Part shown: positions 50,764 to 60,736 of the stretch, piece by piece | Layout of the letters: each line of letters opens with the position of its first letter | How positions within the stretch are numbered: position 1 is the first letter of the stretch | Source: Bacillota bacterium | Lineage (GTDB): Bacteria; Bacillota; Clostridia; Lachnospirales; Lachnospiraceae | Reading direction: 5' to 3' | NCBI GenBank assembly: GCA_023395555.1 | Contig: JAEWYQ010000018.1 | Span: 1-64,000, forward strand | Length of the DNA stretch: 64,000 bases | Position numbers and translations under genes: made by a program | Notes under the pieces: model-generated | The model's input: only the letters and a program-made list of their open reading frames with translations | Databases searched by the model: none | What the model was told of the DNA's origin: nothing

Positions 50764-51786
50764 CTAATTGATGAAGAGTTTTGGTCTCAGGGTATCCGCC
50801 AGAGCGGAGAGCTTGTTATCCTCCATAATTCTTCCCAGTCCGTTTACTACTGTGTTGGAGGAATCAGAGCATATATTAATCTTCAGATCGGTTTCCTTTT
50901 GCATCAGCTGATCCAGAGCATAGATTTTGGCAGAGCCTCCGGTGACATAGATACCGCTGTCAATGATATCGGAGGATATCTCCGGCGGAGTCCGCTCCAG
51001 AATAATCTTAATGGCATCAATAATGGCAAACATATGCTCGGATATCGCCTCATAGACATCGGAAGAGCTTACTTCCATCTCCAACGGCAGGCCGGTCACA
51101 ACATCACGGCCGTATACCCTGACGCTGGCTTCTACATTGGTGATGGCGCTGGCCAGCTTCTTCTTAATATTCTCGGCGGTTTTATCCCCGATATACAGAT
51201 TGTATTTTCTTTTTACCATACTTTTAATGCTCTCATCCAGCCGGTTTCCGCCCACGGGAATCAATTTGCTGAGAACGATTCCGCCCAGGGACAGAATGGA
51301 AACCTCCGTGGTATCGGCACCGATGTCTACAATCATAACTCCTCTTGCCGTCATAATATCCAGTCCGACCCCTACCGCGTCGGCAATGGGTTTTTCTACG
51401 ATCTTGATCTTACCTGCCTTCAGATTGGCGCTGGCAATCAGATCATAAAAGGAACGGCGCTCCACCTCGGTAATATCCGTGGGCGTTGCCACGATATAAT
51501 CAGCCGCTCCCGGACGTGCGGAGCCCCCGATCCGGTGCATAAAATGCCGGAGCAGGGACAGCATATTGGCAACATCGGCAATAACCCCGTTTCTCACGGG
51601 ATAGCTTACCTCAATATTAGCCGGCGCTTTTTCATACATCTCAAAGGCTTCGTCCCCCGAAGCAATCACTGTCTTCCGGTTGGATATGGCAATAATATTG
51701 CGCTCATCCAGAACGATCCCCTGTCCTTTTTTATATATTTTTATTGTACTGGTACCGAAGTCGATACCAAATGCTTTCGAAGCCAT
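50764..51786 (-). CDS. mreB: Rod shape-determining actin MreB
   Basis: The 340-residue actin-fold protein has the phosphate-1 motif FGIDFGTSTIKIY, the phosphate-2 motif GVMIVDIGADTTEVSIL and the adenosine motif YVTGGSAKIY. It polymerises under the membrane and directs peptidoglycan synthesis. The start at 51786 follows GGAGGT by 9 bases; the frame extends to 51807 without a site. It lies 9 bases before mreC. Confidence 0.93.
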   Translation of the reverse strand: MASKAFGIDFGTSTIKIYKKGQGIVLDERNIIAISNRKTVIASGDEAFEMYEKAPANIEVSYPVRNGVIADVANMLSLLRHFMHRIGGSARPGAADYIVATPTDITEVERRSFYDLIASANLKAGKIKIVEKPIADAVGVGLDIMTARGVMIVDIGADTTEVSILSLGGIVLSKLIPVGGNRLDESIKSMVKRKYNLYIGDKTAENIKKKLASAITNVEASVRVYGRDVVTGLPLEMEVSSSDVYEAISEHMFAIIDAIKIILERTPPEISSDIIDSGIYVTGGSAKIYALDQLMQKETDLKINICSDSSNTVVNGLGRIMEDNKLSALADTLRPKLFIN

Positions 51787-51832
51787 AATTGTGTAACCTC
51801 CTATCATCGCATGGAGCTGTTCTGGCGTTATG

Positions 51833-51859
51833 GTTCATCTGAAGGAAATTCAGATGAAC
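51833..51859. other. Hairpin across the radC stop codon
   Basis: An 11-bp perfect stem (51833-51843 with 51849-51859) and a 5-base loop include the radC stop at 51850. No T-run follows. It could reduce radC readthrough into mreB or protect the radC mRNA end. Confidence 0.5.
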
Positions 51860-52542
51860 CCCTGCTCCCTTAAGCTGATATATCTATTATCGCCAATAAT
51901 TATGTGATCCATAAGTGTAATTCCGACTAAATTCCCGGCTTCTGCCACCTTTTTCGTAACCCGGACGTCTTCCGGACTTGGGGTGGGATCACCGCTTGGA
52001 TGGTTATGTATCAGGATAATGCTCACCGCTTCATATTTGATGGCCTGTACGAAGACTTCCCTGGTAGGCATGATGGAGGTGTTTACCGTCCCCTCGGAGA
52101 TCACCAGTTCCTTCCGTTTTCTGCCCTTAGAATCCATCATAAGCAGTAGAACCCGCTCGCAGGTCAGATGCCGCATATCCTGCATGTAATATTCCGCCAC
52201 ACTTTTCGGAGAGTTTAAACGAAGCTGCTCCTCCAGAGTTTCCTTCGCCATGCGCCTGGTAAGTTCCGTCAGGCAGCACAGCTCAATGGCCTTCACTCTG
52301 CCGATTCCCTTGATCTTCTTAAGCTCCTCCAGGGTGAAATAATTCAGCCCCTTTAATCCGGGATAGGCAGCGCAATTCAAGATATTCACCGCCAGATCAA
52401 TTGCTCTTAACTTCTTTGTTCCGGTCCGAAGAATCACTGCCAGCAGTTCCGCATCGGACAAAAACCCGGCCCCGTAACGTTCACATTTTTCATAAGGACG
52501 TTCGGAACAAGGCAGTTCCTTCACTGTTAAATAATTTTCCAT
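51850..52542 (-). CDS. radC: RadC-family JAMM-motif protein
   Basis: The 230-residue protein has a helix-hairpin-helix region (KIKGIGRVKAIELC, about 77-90) and the JAMM metal motif H179-N-H181-PSG-D185. RadC is widely annotated as a DNA repair protein, but its activity is unclear. SD GGAGGATCGAAAG precedes the ATG. It is the usual first neighbour of mreB in Firmicutes. Confidence 0.93.
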   Translation of the reverse strand: MENYLTVKELPCSERPYEKCERYGAGFLSDAELLAVILRTGTKKLRAIDLAVNILNCAAYPGLKGLNYFTLEELKKIKGIGRVKAIELCCLTELTRRMAKETLEEQLRLNSPKSVAEYYMQDMRHLTCERVLLLMMDSKGRKRKELVISEGTVNTSIMPTREVFVQAIKYEAVSIILIHNHPSGDPTPSPEDVRVTKKVAEAGNLVGITLMDHIIIGDNRYISLREQGFI

Positions 52543-52605
52543 CTTTCGATCCTCCGTATTCCTCTCTCCAGGAAACCGGACTGTTTCGAAATGATTGCTC
52601 TCTTT

Positions 52606-52881
52606 CTAAAGCTTTTTATAAATGATTACGGCAATAGCGGCGCCGATCACGCTGGCTATCGTGATCTTGAGCCGGAAGCCGAAATGCAGTACCAGCACCC
52701 CCAGATCCAGGGTTACAATATTGCCCTTGTCCACATTTCCTATGGAAAAATTCATTCCATAATCCAGCCAGCTCAAGGCCCCTGCACCTCTCAGAAGGTA
52801 TCCGATAAAACTTCCCACCACCATACCGGCTAACAGCAGAAGAAATAAAGCCCATCTGTTTTTGCTCAATACTCTTGCCAT
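52606..52881 (-). CDS. DUF4321 membrane protein
   Basis: The 91-residue protein has two membrane helices and the DUF4321 pattern (NRWALFLLLLAGMVVGSFIGYL and LDLGVLVLHFGFRLKI). Its function is unknown, but it is conserved in Clostridia next to radC-mreB. The start at 52881 follows GGAGG; the frame extends to 52926. Confidence 0.85.
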   Translation of the reverse strand: MARVLSKNRWALFLLLLAGMVVGSFIGYLLRGAGALSWLDYGMNFSIGNVDKGNIVTLDLGVLVLHFGFRLKITIASVIGAAIAVIIYKKL

Positions 52882-52988
52882 AAAATGTCTGCCTCCCAGT
52901 ATCATAATCAAATAACATTTTATCACAAATGCTGTATTTTGTATATGCTAAACTTGATTTTGTGGATATGGGAGGTTTGGCCCGGTCT

Positions 52989-54278
52989 CTATAGGTGAAG
53001 CAGCCCTGCTTCAAAAAGCTTTTGTACTGAATTGAGAATACCGAATTTGGCGTGATACCAAGTGAGACCTCCCTGGAAGAAAACAGTGTAGGGGGGCTTA
53101 ATGGGCGCATCGGCGGATAGCTCGATGGAGGAGCCCTGAACGAAGGCGCCTGCTGCCATGATGACGTCGCATTGATATCCGGGCATAGCCCATGGCTCAG
53201 GGACTACATAGCTGTCCACAGGGGCCGCCGCCTGAATTCCACGGCAGAAGGCAATTACCGCTTCGGCACTGTTCAGGGTAACCGCCTGGATGATATCGTG
53301 GCGCTCCTGCACGGAATTGGGCAATACTCCATAGCCCAGCTTCTCGTATATATTGGCGGCAAATACGGCGCCCTTGACCGCCCCGGAGACCACCTGGGGA
53401 GATAAGAACAGTCCCTGGAACAAGGAGGAATTCAACCCAAGGGTGGCTCCCACTTCCTTGCCGAGACCGGGTGCGGTGAGACGATAGGCCGCATTTTCAA
53501 CGTATTCCTGTTTGCCCACAATATAGCCTCCGATGGGTGCCAGACCGCCCCCCGGATTTTTAATCAGAGATCCCACACAGAGATCGGCTCCCACCTGGGT
53601 CGGCTCCGTCAGCTCCACAAATTCTCCGTAGCAATTATCCACCATGCATATGATATCCGGCTTCCGCTCCTTCAGAAAACGGATCAGCTCCCCAATCTGT
53701 GCAACGGACAGGGTGGGCCTGTCTGCATAGCCTTTGGAACGTTGGATTGTGGCCAGTCTGGTATTGGGCTTTAGTGCTGCCCGGATGCCCTCCCAGTCAA
53801 AACCGCCGTCCGGCTTTAAATCCACCTGGGAGTAGGTAATCCCATACTCCGCCAGGGAACCTCTGGCCTTCGTAATGCCGATCACACCCTCCAGGGTATC
53901 ATAGGGCTTTCCCACCGGGGAGAGTATCTCATCCCCCGGCCTCAGATTCCCGGACAGGGCAACCGTAAGGGCATGGGTGCCGCTGATTAACTGGGGCCGG
54001 ACCAGGGCATCCTCCGCCTGGAATACATCGGCATAAACTCTTTCCAGGGTATCCCTTCCGATATCATTGTAACCATAGCCGGTGGTAGCCGCAAAATGAA
54101 TATCACTGAGCCGGTTATCCTGCATGGCTTTTAATACCTTCATCTGGTTGTACTCCGCAATTTTATCAATCTTCAGAAAACGCTCTGCCAGCTTCTCTTC
54201 TACCTCCAGACAAAAATTCAATACTCTGGAATCAATTCCAAGCCCCCGGTAAGCATTTGTCAATTCCTGCTTTATCAA
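52989..54278 (-). CDS. Methionine gamma-lyase-like PLP enzyme (aluminum resistance family)
   Basis: The 429-residue protein is a fold-type I PLP enzyme with the Lys Schiff-base site SLIKNPGGG (K249 in the longer frame) and GTHALTVALSGNLRPGDEIL for cofactor phosphate binding. The family is called aluminum resistance/methionine gamma-lyase-like; activity is uncertain. The start is a judgement: TTG at 54278 has AGGAGG 7 bases upstream, while ATG at 54305 has none. It lies next to miaA, as in many Clostridia. Confidence 0.85.
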   Translation of the reverse strand: MIKQELTNAYRGLGIDSRVLNFCLEVEEKLAERFLKIDKIAEYNQMKVLKAMQDNRLSDIHFAATTGYGYNDIGRDTLERVYADVFQAEDALVRPQLISGTHALTVALSGNLRPGDEILSPVGKPYDTLEGVIGITKARGSLAEYGITYSQVDLKPDGGFDWEGIRAALKPNTRLATIQRSKGYADRPTLSVAQIGELIRFLKERKPDIICMVDNCYGEFVELTEPTQVGADLCVGSLIKNPGGGLAPIGGYIVGKQEYVENAAYRLTAPGLGKEVGATLGLNSSLFQGLFLSPQVVSGAVKGAVFAANIYEKLGYGVLPNSVQERHDIIQAVTLNSAEAVIAFCRGIQAAAPVDSYVVPEPWAMPGYQCDVIMAAGAFVQGSSIELSADAPIKPPYTVFFQGGLTWYHAKFGILNSVQKLFEAGLLHL

Positions 54279-54317
54279 AATAATATCCTCCTCTCGGTTC
54301 TCCATTCACAATATTTA

Positions 54318-54383
54318 TCATGGAAATTACCTTTCAACCGGGGCTGCACTATCACTCCATCGGCTGAAAGGTAACTTCCATGA
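54318..54383. repeat. 23-bp inverted repeat between miaA and the PLP-enzyme gene
   Basis: Arms 54318-54340 and 54361-54383 pair over 23 bases with two mismatches and a 20-base loop. On the minus strand it lies between the miaA stop and the next gene, with no T-run. It has the same form as the other long intergenic hairpins of this window. Confidence 0.8.
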
Positions 54384-54444
54384 CACAGAAGAACCGGTAC
54401 ATTTCTGCTTTTTATATTGAGCTTACATAATATAATTATGACAA

Positions 54445-55389
54445 TCAAATAATTCCTTTTTCTTTTAAGCAATTCAATAAATAGCCTAACAGCTCTTCCT
54501 GAGAAGAAAAATGATCCTTTTCCACCCATTGAACCTCTTTCTCCCGCTTGAACCAGGTGAGCTGCCGTTTTGCAAAATGCCTGGTATCTCTTTTCAGGGT
54601 ATAAACGGCTTCTTCCAGAGAACATTCCCCATCCAGGAAAGCCAGCAGCTCCTTATACCCAAGACCCTGCATGCTCACCAGATCCCTTGTATAGCCTCTG
54701 GCGGCCAAAGCCTTTACCTCATCAAGAAGGCCCTGCTCCATCATCCGGTCCACACGCTCGTTAATCGTATGATAGAGCTTGCCGCGGTCCCGGTTCAGGA
54801 CAAAATAGCAGAACCGGTACGGTGATCCCTTCTGCCGCTGCATGGCATTATGCTCCGATATTCTGTCTCCCGTCAGCCTGGCATATTCCAGAGCACGAAT
54901 TACCCGTTTGCCGTTATTGGGATGTATGGCGGCGGCGCTGTCCGGATCAATCTCTGCCAGCATATTGTGAAGGTATTCCTTCCCCCGCTCCTCACAGATT
55001 CCCTCCAGCTCCGCGCGATAGGAGGTATCTGATTCGTTTTCCGTAAAATCAATATCATATAGTAGCGCCTGGATATAAAAACCGGTGCCTCCTACAATGA
55101 CCGGTATCCTCCCCCTTGCATGAATCTGGCGAATATACTCCTTCGCAAGCTGCTGAAACCGGACCACATTGAACTCCTCCTCGGGAAGCAGCTCGCCAAT
55201 GAGATAATGAGGGACGCCCTGCATCTCGGGGGCAGTAATCTTAGCCGTTCCGATATCCATATACTGATAGACCTGCATGGAATCAGCCGATATGATCTCA
55301 CCATTGACTGCCTTAGCCAATTCAATGGATAAGGAGGTCTTTCCTACAGAGGTTGGACCGGTCAGAATAATTAAAGGTTTTTTCTCCAT
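54445..55389 (-). CDS. miaA: tRNA dimethylallyltransferase MiaA
   Basis: The 314-residue enzyme adds an isopentenyl group to A37 of tRNAs that read codons starting with U. The P-loop GPTSVGKT (11-18), SADSMQVYQYMDIGTAK and GLGYKELLAFLDGE are visible. The ATG at 55389 follows GGAGG by 5 bases. It lies 12 bases after mutL, the common mutS-mutL-miaA order. Confidence 0.95.
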   Translation of the reverse strand: MEKKPLIILTGPTSVGKTSLSIELAKAVNGEIISADSMQVYQYMDIGTAKITAPEMQGVPHYLIGELLPEEEFNVVRFQQLAKEYIRQIHARGRIPVIVGGTGFYIQALLYDIDFTENESDTSYRAELEGICEERGKEYLHNMLAEIDPDSAAAIHPNNGKRVIRALEYARLTGDRISEHNAMQRQKGSPYRFCYFVLNRDRGKLYHTINERVDRMMEQGLLDEVKALAARGYTRDLVSMQGLGYKELLAFLDGECSLEEAVYTLKRDTRHFAKRQLTWFKREKEVQWVEKDHFSSQEELLGYLLNCLKEKGII

Positions 55390-55401
55390 ATTAACCTCCA
55401 T

Positions 55402-57396
55402 TTATAATACCCGTTTGAATTTACGCTCCAGCTCATACTGGCTCATGGAGATAATAACCGGACGGCCATGGGGGCAGTGGTAGGGATTCTCAAGGGTTAA
55501 CAGCTCCCGGATTAGGGCTCCCGCTTCCTCATGGGAAAATGCATGGTTTGCCTTTACAGCCGCCTTACAGGACATGGAAGCCACTCTCTCCAGGATAGAA
55601 TTTGCGGCGGGCGCGGCGCTGTTTACCTCCTCTGCCAGGTCATCAATGAATTCCAGCAGCAGTTCCTTCTCCGAAAGCCCGTATAAATCTGCCGGGACTG
55701 CCCGGACGGAATATTCATTTCCTCCAAAATGCTCGAACTCATAGCCAATGCTGGTCAGTACCTCTTCCCTCTTTGCAAGGACTTCCTGCTCCCGGAGGGT
55801 CAGGGTCAGTACGATGGGAGGAAGAAGCTGCTGGGATACATAAGTCTTCGTCCTCGCTGCCGCCATAATCCGTTCGTAGAGAACCTTTTCATGGGCAGCG
55901 TGCTGGTCTATGATATACAGATCTTTCTTATATTCCACCAGCCAATAGGTGGAGAATACCTGACCAATAATCCGGTGCTCCTGAACAGCCTGCTTTGAAA
56001 GGAAGGGCTTCTCTTCCTCCGCTGCAGCTCCGGTAAAGAGGTCCATCTGCTGCCCGCCCGACAAGATTCTCAGCGCTTCCAGACTTGCCTGGGGATTTAC
56101 CGCTTTTGCCGCAGGAAGGCCATGAGAACCCTTTGATTCTGCTGCCGCCCTGCCGGATGACTCCTTTAACAGCTGTACCTTTGCGGACGACTCATAGATA
56201 ACCGGTTCAGATGATCCCGAATGGTTTTTAGATGGTACCTCCGGCCATGCTTCGCCTTTTATATTATTGATCTCATTCTGTATTTCATTCTCTATCTTAT
56301 TCTGAAACCGGTACTGCTCCCTGCGCTTCTGCTCAAAAGGCTCCGGCATCCTCGGCTGCTCCTGTTTCTTCTCTTCCTCAGGAACAAGAGTGACCTTAGG
56401 AATCATCTCTTTCCCGGAGAGGGCATCCCGGATCAGCCCATAGACACAGCGATAGATTTCCTCCCCGTTTTTCAGCCGTATTTCCAGCTTCTGAGGATGA
56501 ACATTCACATCGATCCGTTCCGGATCAATCTCAAAATAAAGGGAAGTAAAGGGGTATTTGTGCTGCATCAAATAGGACTTGTACCCCTCCTCAATTGCCT
56601 TTGTTATAATGTTACTCTTAATATAACGCCCGTTGATAAAATAATTTTCAAAATTCCGGTTTCCTCTGGTAATGGAAGGTTTCCCGATATAGCCGGTTAC
56701 CTTTATGCCTTCCTCCTCATATTCCACCGGAAGCAGCTCCCTGGTAATATCCCTGCCGTAGATCTGGTACAGAATATCCTTACTGTTATTATTCCCGGAA
56801 GACTGCAATTTAACTTGATTATTGGTGATAAATTTAAAGGACACATTGGGATGGGAGATCATCAGGCGTTCCATCAGGTCACTGACATAGCCGGCTTCTG
56901 TTACGGCGGATTTCAGGAATTTACGTCTGGCCGGAGTGTTGAAGAATAGATTGCGCACGATGATGGTGGTTCCGCCGGGACAGCCGATTTCCTCCACGGA
57001 CTTTTCTTCCCCTCCCTCAATCACATATCGAAATCCGTTTAATGCTGCGGGAGTCTTGGTGATGAGCTCCACCTGGGCCACGGAGGCAATGCTGGACAAT
57101 GCTTCTCCGCGGAAGCCCAGACTGGTGACACTGAGCAGATCTCCGGCAGTCCGTATCTTGCTGGTGGCATGGCGCAGGAATGCCAGGGGAATATCCTCCC
57201 GGTCCATTCCGCTCCCATTGTCGGTAATCCGGATAAAGGTCAGTCCCCCCTCTTTGATCTCGGCAGTAATGGCGGTTGCTCCGGCGTCCATTGCATTTTC
57301 AATGAGCTCCTTCACTACCGCACTGGGACGTTCCACAACCTCTCCGGCTGCGATCTGGTTAATGGTGGCTTCATCAAGAATATGAATAAGCGACAT
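55402..57396 (-). CDS. mutL: DNA mismatch repair protein MutL
   Basis: The 664-residue protein has the GHKL ATPase motifs (ELIENAMDAG, DNGSGM, GFRGEAL) and a C-terminal dimerisation domain with the endonuclease motif DQHAAHEKVLYE. It therefore belongs to the MutL type that nicks the new strand itself and needs no MutH. The linker (about 340-450) is long and low-complexity. SD GGAGGT precedes the ATG; it lies 10 bases after mutS. Confidence 0.95.
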   Translation of the reverse strand: MSLIHILDEATINQIAAGEVVERPSAVVKELIENAMDAGATAITAEIKEGGLTFIRITDNGSGMDREDIPLAFLRHATSKIRTAGDLLSVTSLGFRGEALSSIASVAQVELITKTPAALNGFRYVIEGGEEKSVEEIGCPGGTTIIVRNLFFNTPARRKFLKSAVTEAGYVSDLMERLMISHPNVSFKFITNNQVKLQSSGNNNSKDILYQIYGRDITRELLPVEYEEEGIKVTGYIGKPSITRGNRNFENYFINGRYIKSNIITKAIEEGYKSYLMQHKYPFTSLYFEIDPERIDVNVHPQKLEIRLKNGEEIYRCVYGLIRDALSGKEMIPKVTLVPEEEKKQEQPRMPEPFEQKRREQYRFQNKIENEIQNEINNIKGEAWPEVPSKNHSGSSEPVIYESSAKVQLLKESSGRAAAESKGSHGLPAAKAVNPQASLEALRILSGGQQMDLFTGAAAEEEKPFLSKQAVQEHRIIGQVFSTYWLVEYKKDLYIIDQHAAHEKVLYERIMAAARTKTYVSQQLLPPIVLTLTLREQEVLAKREEVLTSIGYEFEHFGGNEYSVRAVPADLYGLSEKELLLEFIDDLAEEVNSAAPAANSILERVASMSCKAAVKANHAFSHEEAGALIRELLTLENPYHCPHGRPVIISMSQYELERKFKRVL

Positions 57397-57406
57397 GGGA
57401 CACCTC

Positions 57407-60121
57407 CTATATTCGGTCCTTTATCTTCCTTTGGAGCTGGTACAGCTTATTGATGGAATCAATGGGTGTTAATCTGGCAATATCCATATCCCGCAGCTCG
57501 GTGATAATATCCTCGTTTTCGGAAGTGGAAAATAAGGAGAGCTGTTCCCGGAACTCTTTGGATTTCCTGCCCTTTCTGGCGGTATCGGTGCCGGAAGGAA
57601 CAAACTGCCCCGCTTCAAAGGTCAGCTCCTCCTGCAGGAAAACCTCCCGTGAGGCAGCCGCCTCCGGTGCGGACAGATTCTTCGCCTTCAGGGCAAGGTC
57701 ATTGCCCGTCAGCTCCATTACAATCTCTGAGGCTCGCTTAAGGACGCTGGCCGGCACGCCCGCCAGCTTTGCCACCTGGATGCCGTAGCTCTTGTCAGCC
57801 CCGCCCTTGACGATTTTACGAAGAAATACGATATCCTCCCCCTGCTCCTTCACGGCGATGCAGTAATTGTTCACACCCTCCAGCCGGCCCTCCAGCTCTG
57901 TCAGCTCATGGTAATGGGTTGCAAATAAGGTCTTCGCCCCCAGAATCTGAAGATTGCTGATATGCTCAACCACCGCCCAGGCGATGCTCAGGCCGTCGAA
58001 GGTACTGGTTCCTCTTCCTATCTCATCCAGGATTAAGAGACTGTTCCTGGTGGCATTGCGCAGAATATTAGCCACCTCCGTCATCTCCACCATGAAGGTG
58101 CTCTGCCCGCTGGCCAGATCATCCGAGGCTCCCACTCTGGTGAATATCCGGTCAACGATACCGATGGCGGCGGAATCCGCAGGCACAAAGCTTCCAATCT
58201 GGGCCAATAAGACAATTAAGGCGGTCTGACGCATATAGGTGGATTTTCCCGCCATATTGGGGCCGGTAATGATGGCGATCCGGTTCTGATTATTATCCAG
58301 AAGCGTATCATTCGCCACAAACATGTCATGGGAAATCATCCGCTCCACTACGGGATGCCTTCCGTTCTTGATATGGATGGACCCTCCGGTGCTCATCACC
58401 GGCTTTACATAATTATTCTGCTCAGCCACCAAAGCAAGGGAAGCGAACACATCTATCTTCGCAATTGCCTTGGCTGTCTGTTGAATTCTCTTTACCTCAA
58501 GGGCAATCCGGTCACGAAGCTCTCCAAACAGATCATATTCCAGAGAGAACAGCTTATCCTCCGCTCCCAGAATAATATCCTCCAGCTCCTTCAGCTCCTG
58601 GGTGGTATAACGCTCCGCATTGGCCAATGTCTGCTTACGGATCCACGTGGGAGGAACCAGGTTCTGATAAGAATTGGTTACTTCCAGATAATATCCGAAG
58701 ACACGATTAAACCGGATGCGAAGATTCTTAATGCCCGTGGCTTCCCGTTCCTTGGTCTCCAGGTCCATAAGCCAGTCCTTGCCCTCGGTTTTTGCTTTGC
58801 GGAGGCGATCCACCTCCTCATTGTACCCCTCACGGATGATGCCTCCCTCCTTGACATTGATAGGCGGCTCCTCGGCGATGGAGGAAGCGATTAATTCATG
58901 GATATCCTGCAGGGAATCCAGCTCCGCGTGAATTTCCTTCAGAAGCCCGCTGTCAAAGCTCTGCATCAGGAATTTGATATGGGGAAGCATGGAAAGGGAG
59001 GAGCTGAAAGCGATCAGATCCCTTGGATTCGCGCTTTTATAGCTGATTTTGCTCATGAGACGTTCCAGGTCATAGATGGAATTTAAGTATTCCCGCATCT
59101 CTTCCCTGGTGATCATATTCTCCTTCAGCTGGTCAACGGCCTCCAGGCGCTGATTGATCAGCTCATAATCAATTAAAGGCTGCTCCATAAAGCTGCGCAG
59201 CAACCGGGCCCCCATGGCCGTTTTGGTCTTATCCAGCACCCACAGCAGCGAACCCTTCTTACTCTTCTCCCGGATTGTCTCCGTGAGCTCCAGGTTACGG
59301 ACGGTGGAACTGTCCAAAAGCATGTACTTCTCATAGGTATAGGGGGTAAGCTTAACAATATGGGACAGGGAGCTCTTCTGGGTTTCCCGCAAAAACTGCA
59401 TGACACAGCCTGCGGCAATGACTCCGATGGTATAATCCTTTAAGCCGATGCCGTCCAATACGCTCACATTAAAATGCTCCTTCAGGGCACGGACACAGAG
59501 GTCATCGTCAAAATACCAGGGCTCTAAAGGAGACAGGGTAATATTATTATAATTCTTCAAAGCTTCAATATTAACCCCTGAGACAAAAAAGGTATCATTG
59601 CATACAATCTCCGTAGGAGACCATTTGTAAATCTCGTCTATGAGCTTTCGCTCACTGTCCACCTCTGTTACATAGTAATCCCCTGTGGTGACATCCACGA
59701 TGGAGATGCCGTAGGCATTGGTGGTATGTACGACTGACATCAGATAATTATTCTTGGATTCATCCAGAACCTGGGTATTTAAGTTGGTTCCGGGCGTGAC
59801 AATCCGAACCACCTCCCTCTTAACGATCCCCTTTGCCTGCTTCGGGTCCTCCACCTGTTCGCAGATGGCCACCCGGTAGCCCCGGCTGACCAGTTTGCTC
59901 AAATAAGCTTCTACCGCATGATAGGGCACGCCGCACATGGGCGCCCGCTCCTCCTGACCGATATTCTTTCCCGTCAGCGCAATCTCCAGCTCTCTGGAGC
60001 AGACATGGGCATCCTCAAAAAACATCTCATAAAAATCACCCAGACGGTAAAATAAGATACAATCCTTATATTGTTCCTTGATCTGCATGTATTGCTGCAT
60101 TAAAGGAGTTAATTGTGTCAT
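57407..60121 (-). CDS. mutS: DNA mismatch repair protein MutS
   Basis: The 904-residue protein has the mismatch-recognition Phe-X-Glu in GDFYEMF, the P-loop GPNMAGKST and LLILDEIGRGTSTFDG as Walker B and signature. It binds mismatches and recruits MutL. SD GAAAGGAA precedes the ATG. It is the first gene of the mutS-mutL-miaA run; rnhA ends 114 bases upstream. Confidence 0.96.
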   Translation of the reverse strand: MTQLTPLMQQYMQIKEQYKDCILFYRLGDFYEMFFEDAHVCSRELEIALTGKNIGQEERAPMCGVPYHAVEAYLSKLVSRGYRVAICEQVEDPKQAKGIVKREVVRIVTPGTNLNTQVLDESKNNYLMSVVHTTNAYGISIVDVTTGDYYVTEVDSERKLIDEIYKWSPTEIVCNDTFFVSGVNIEALKNYNNITLSPLEPWYFDDDLCVRALKEHFNVSVLDGIGLKDYTIGVIAAGCVMQFLRETQKSSLSHIVKLTPYTYEKYMLLDSSTVRNLELTETIREKSKKGSLLWVLDKTKTAMGARLLRSFMEQPLIDYELINQRLEAVDQLKENMITREEMREYLNSIYDLERLMSKISYKSANPRDLIAFSSSLSMLPHIKFLMQSFDSGLLKEIHAELDSLQDIHELIASSIAEEPPINVKEGGIIREGYNEEVDRLRKAKTEGKDWLMDLETKEREATGIKNLRIRFNRVFGYYLEVTNSYQNLVPPTWIRKQTLANAERYTTQELKELEDIILGAEDKLFSLEYDLFGELRDRIALEVKRIQQTAKAIAKIDVFASLALVAEQNNYVKPVMSTGGSIHIKNGRHPVVERMISHDMFVANDTLLDNNQNRIAIITGPNMAGKSTYMRQTALIVLLAQIGSFVPADSAAIGIVDRIFTRVGASDDLASGQSTFMVEMTEVANILRNATRNSLLILDEIGRGTSTFDGLSIAWAVVEHISNLQILGAKTLFATHYHELTELEGRLEGVNNYCIAVKEQGEDIVFLRKIVKGGADKSYGIQVAKLAGVPASVLKRASEIVMELTGNDLALKAKNLSAPEAAASREVFLQEELTFEAGQFVPSGTDTARKGRKSKEFREQLSLFSTSENEDIITELRDMDIARLTPIDSINKLYQLQRKIKDRI

Positions 60122-60235
60122 GGCAAATTCCTTTCGTATACGTTGTTAACAACGTACTCATATTCTTTTGAATGACCGGCAGCACTGCATCAGCAATAGA
60201 ATCCTGGATGCCGCCCATATACCTCGTATTATTGT

Positions 60236-60715
60236 CTATTCCTCTGATACTACGTCTTCCTGCAATTGATCCCCGTCCGCCGCCGTGGTCGCCAGCACAT
60301 CACAGCGTTCATTCATCGGATGGCCGTTATGTCCCTTCACCCACTCATAACGCACCTGATGGGGCTCCATTGCTTTCAGCAGCCTTTTCCACAGATCAAT
60401 ATTTTTAACAGGCTCATTCTTTCCCCTCTTCCAGCCCTTCTTAATCCAGCCCTCCAGCCAATGCTCATTAAAGGCCTTCACAAGATACTGGGAATCTGAA
60501 TAAAGCACCACCTGACAGGGTCTGGTCAATGCCTCCAGTCCTGCGATTGCCGCCATAAGCTCCATCCGGTTATTGGTGGTCTTCCGGTAGCCTCCGGAAT
60601 ATTCCCTTTCATGAACCGTACCCTTAGAATCAACAAATACGACAATAGCGCCGTAGCCGCCGGGTCCTTCCGGGTTTCCTCTGGCTGCTCCATCCGTATA
60701 AATTGTAACGTTCAT
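60236..60715 (-). CDS. rnhA: Ribonuclease HI
   Basis: The 159-residue enzyme degrades the RNA of RNA-DNA hybrids. The four acidic catalytic residues are D8 (YTDGA), E52 (NRMEL), D74 (YSDSQ) and D139 (ERCDV), and the Trp/Lys-rich basic handle ([13 protein letters not shown]) is present. The C-terminus has an acidic tail. Its position beside two mutS-type genes is unusual but consistent with a genome-maintenance group. Confidence 0.95.
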   Translation of the reverse strand: MNVTIYTDGAARGNPEGPGGYGAIVVFVDSKGTVHEREYSGGYRKTTNNRMELMAAIAGLEALTRPCQVVLYSDSQYLVKAFNEHWLEGWIKKGWKRGKNEPVKNIDLWKRLLKAMEPHQVRYEWVKGHNGHPMNERCDVLATTAADGDQLQEDVVSEE

Positions 60716-60736
60716 ATGAATCCTACACCTTTCTCT

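Noticed and set aside
54822..55046. Plus-strand Pro-rich frame in miaA
   Set aside because: Shadow of a conserved gene, no SD.
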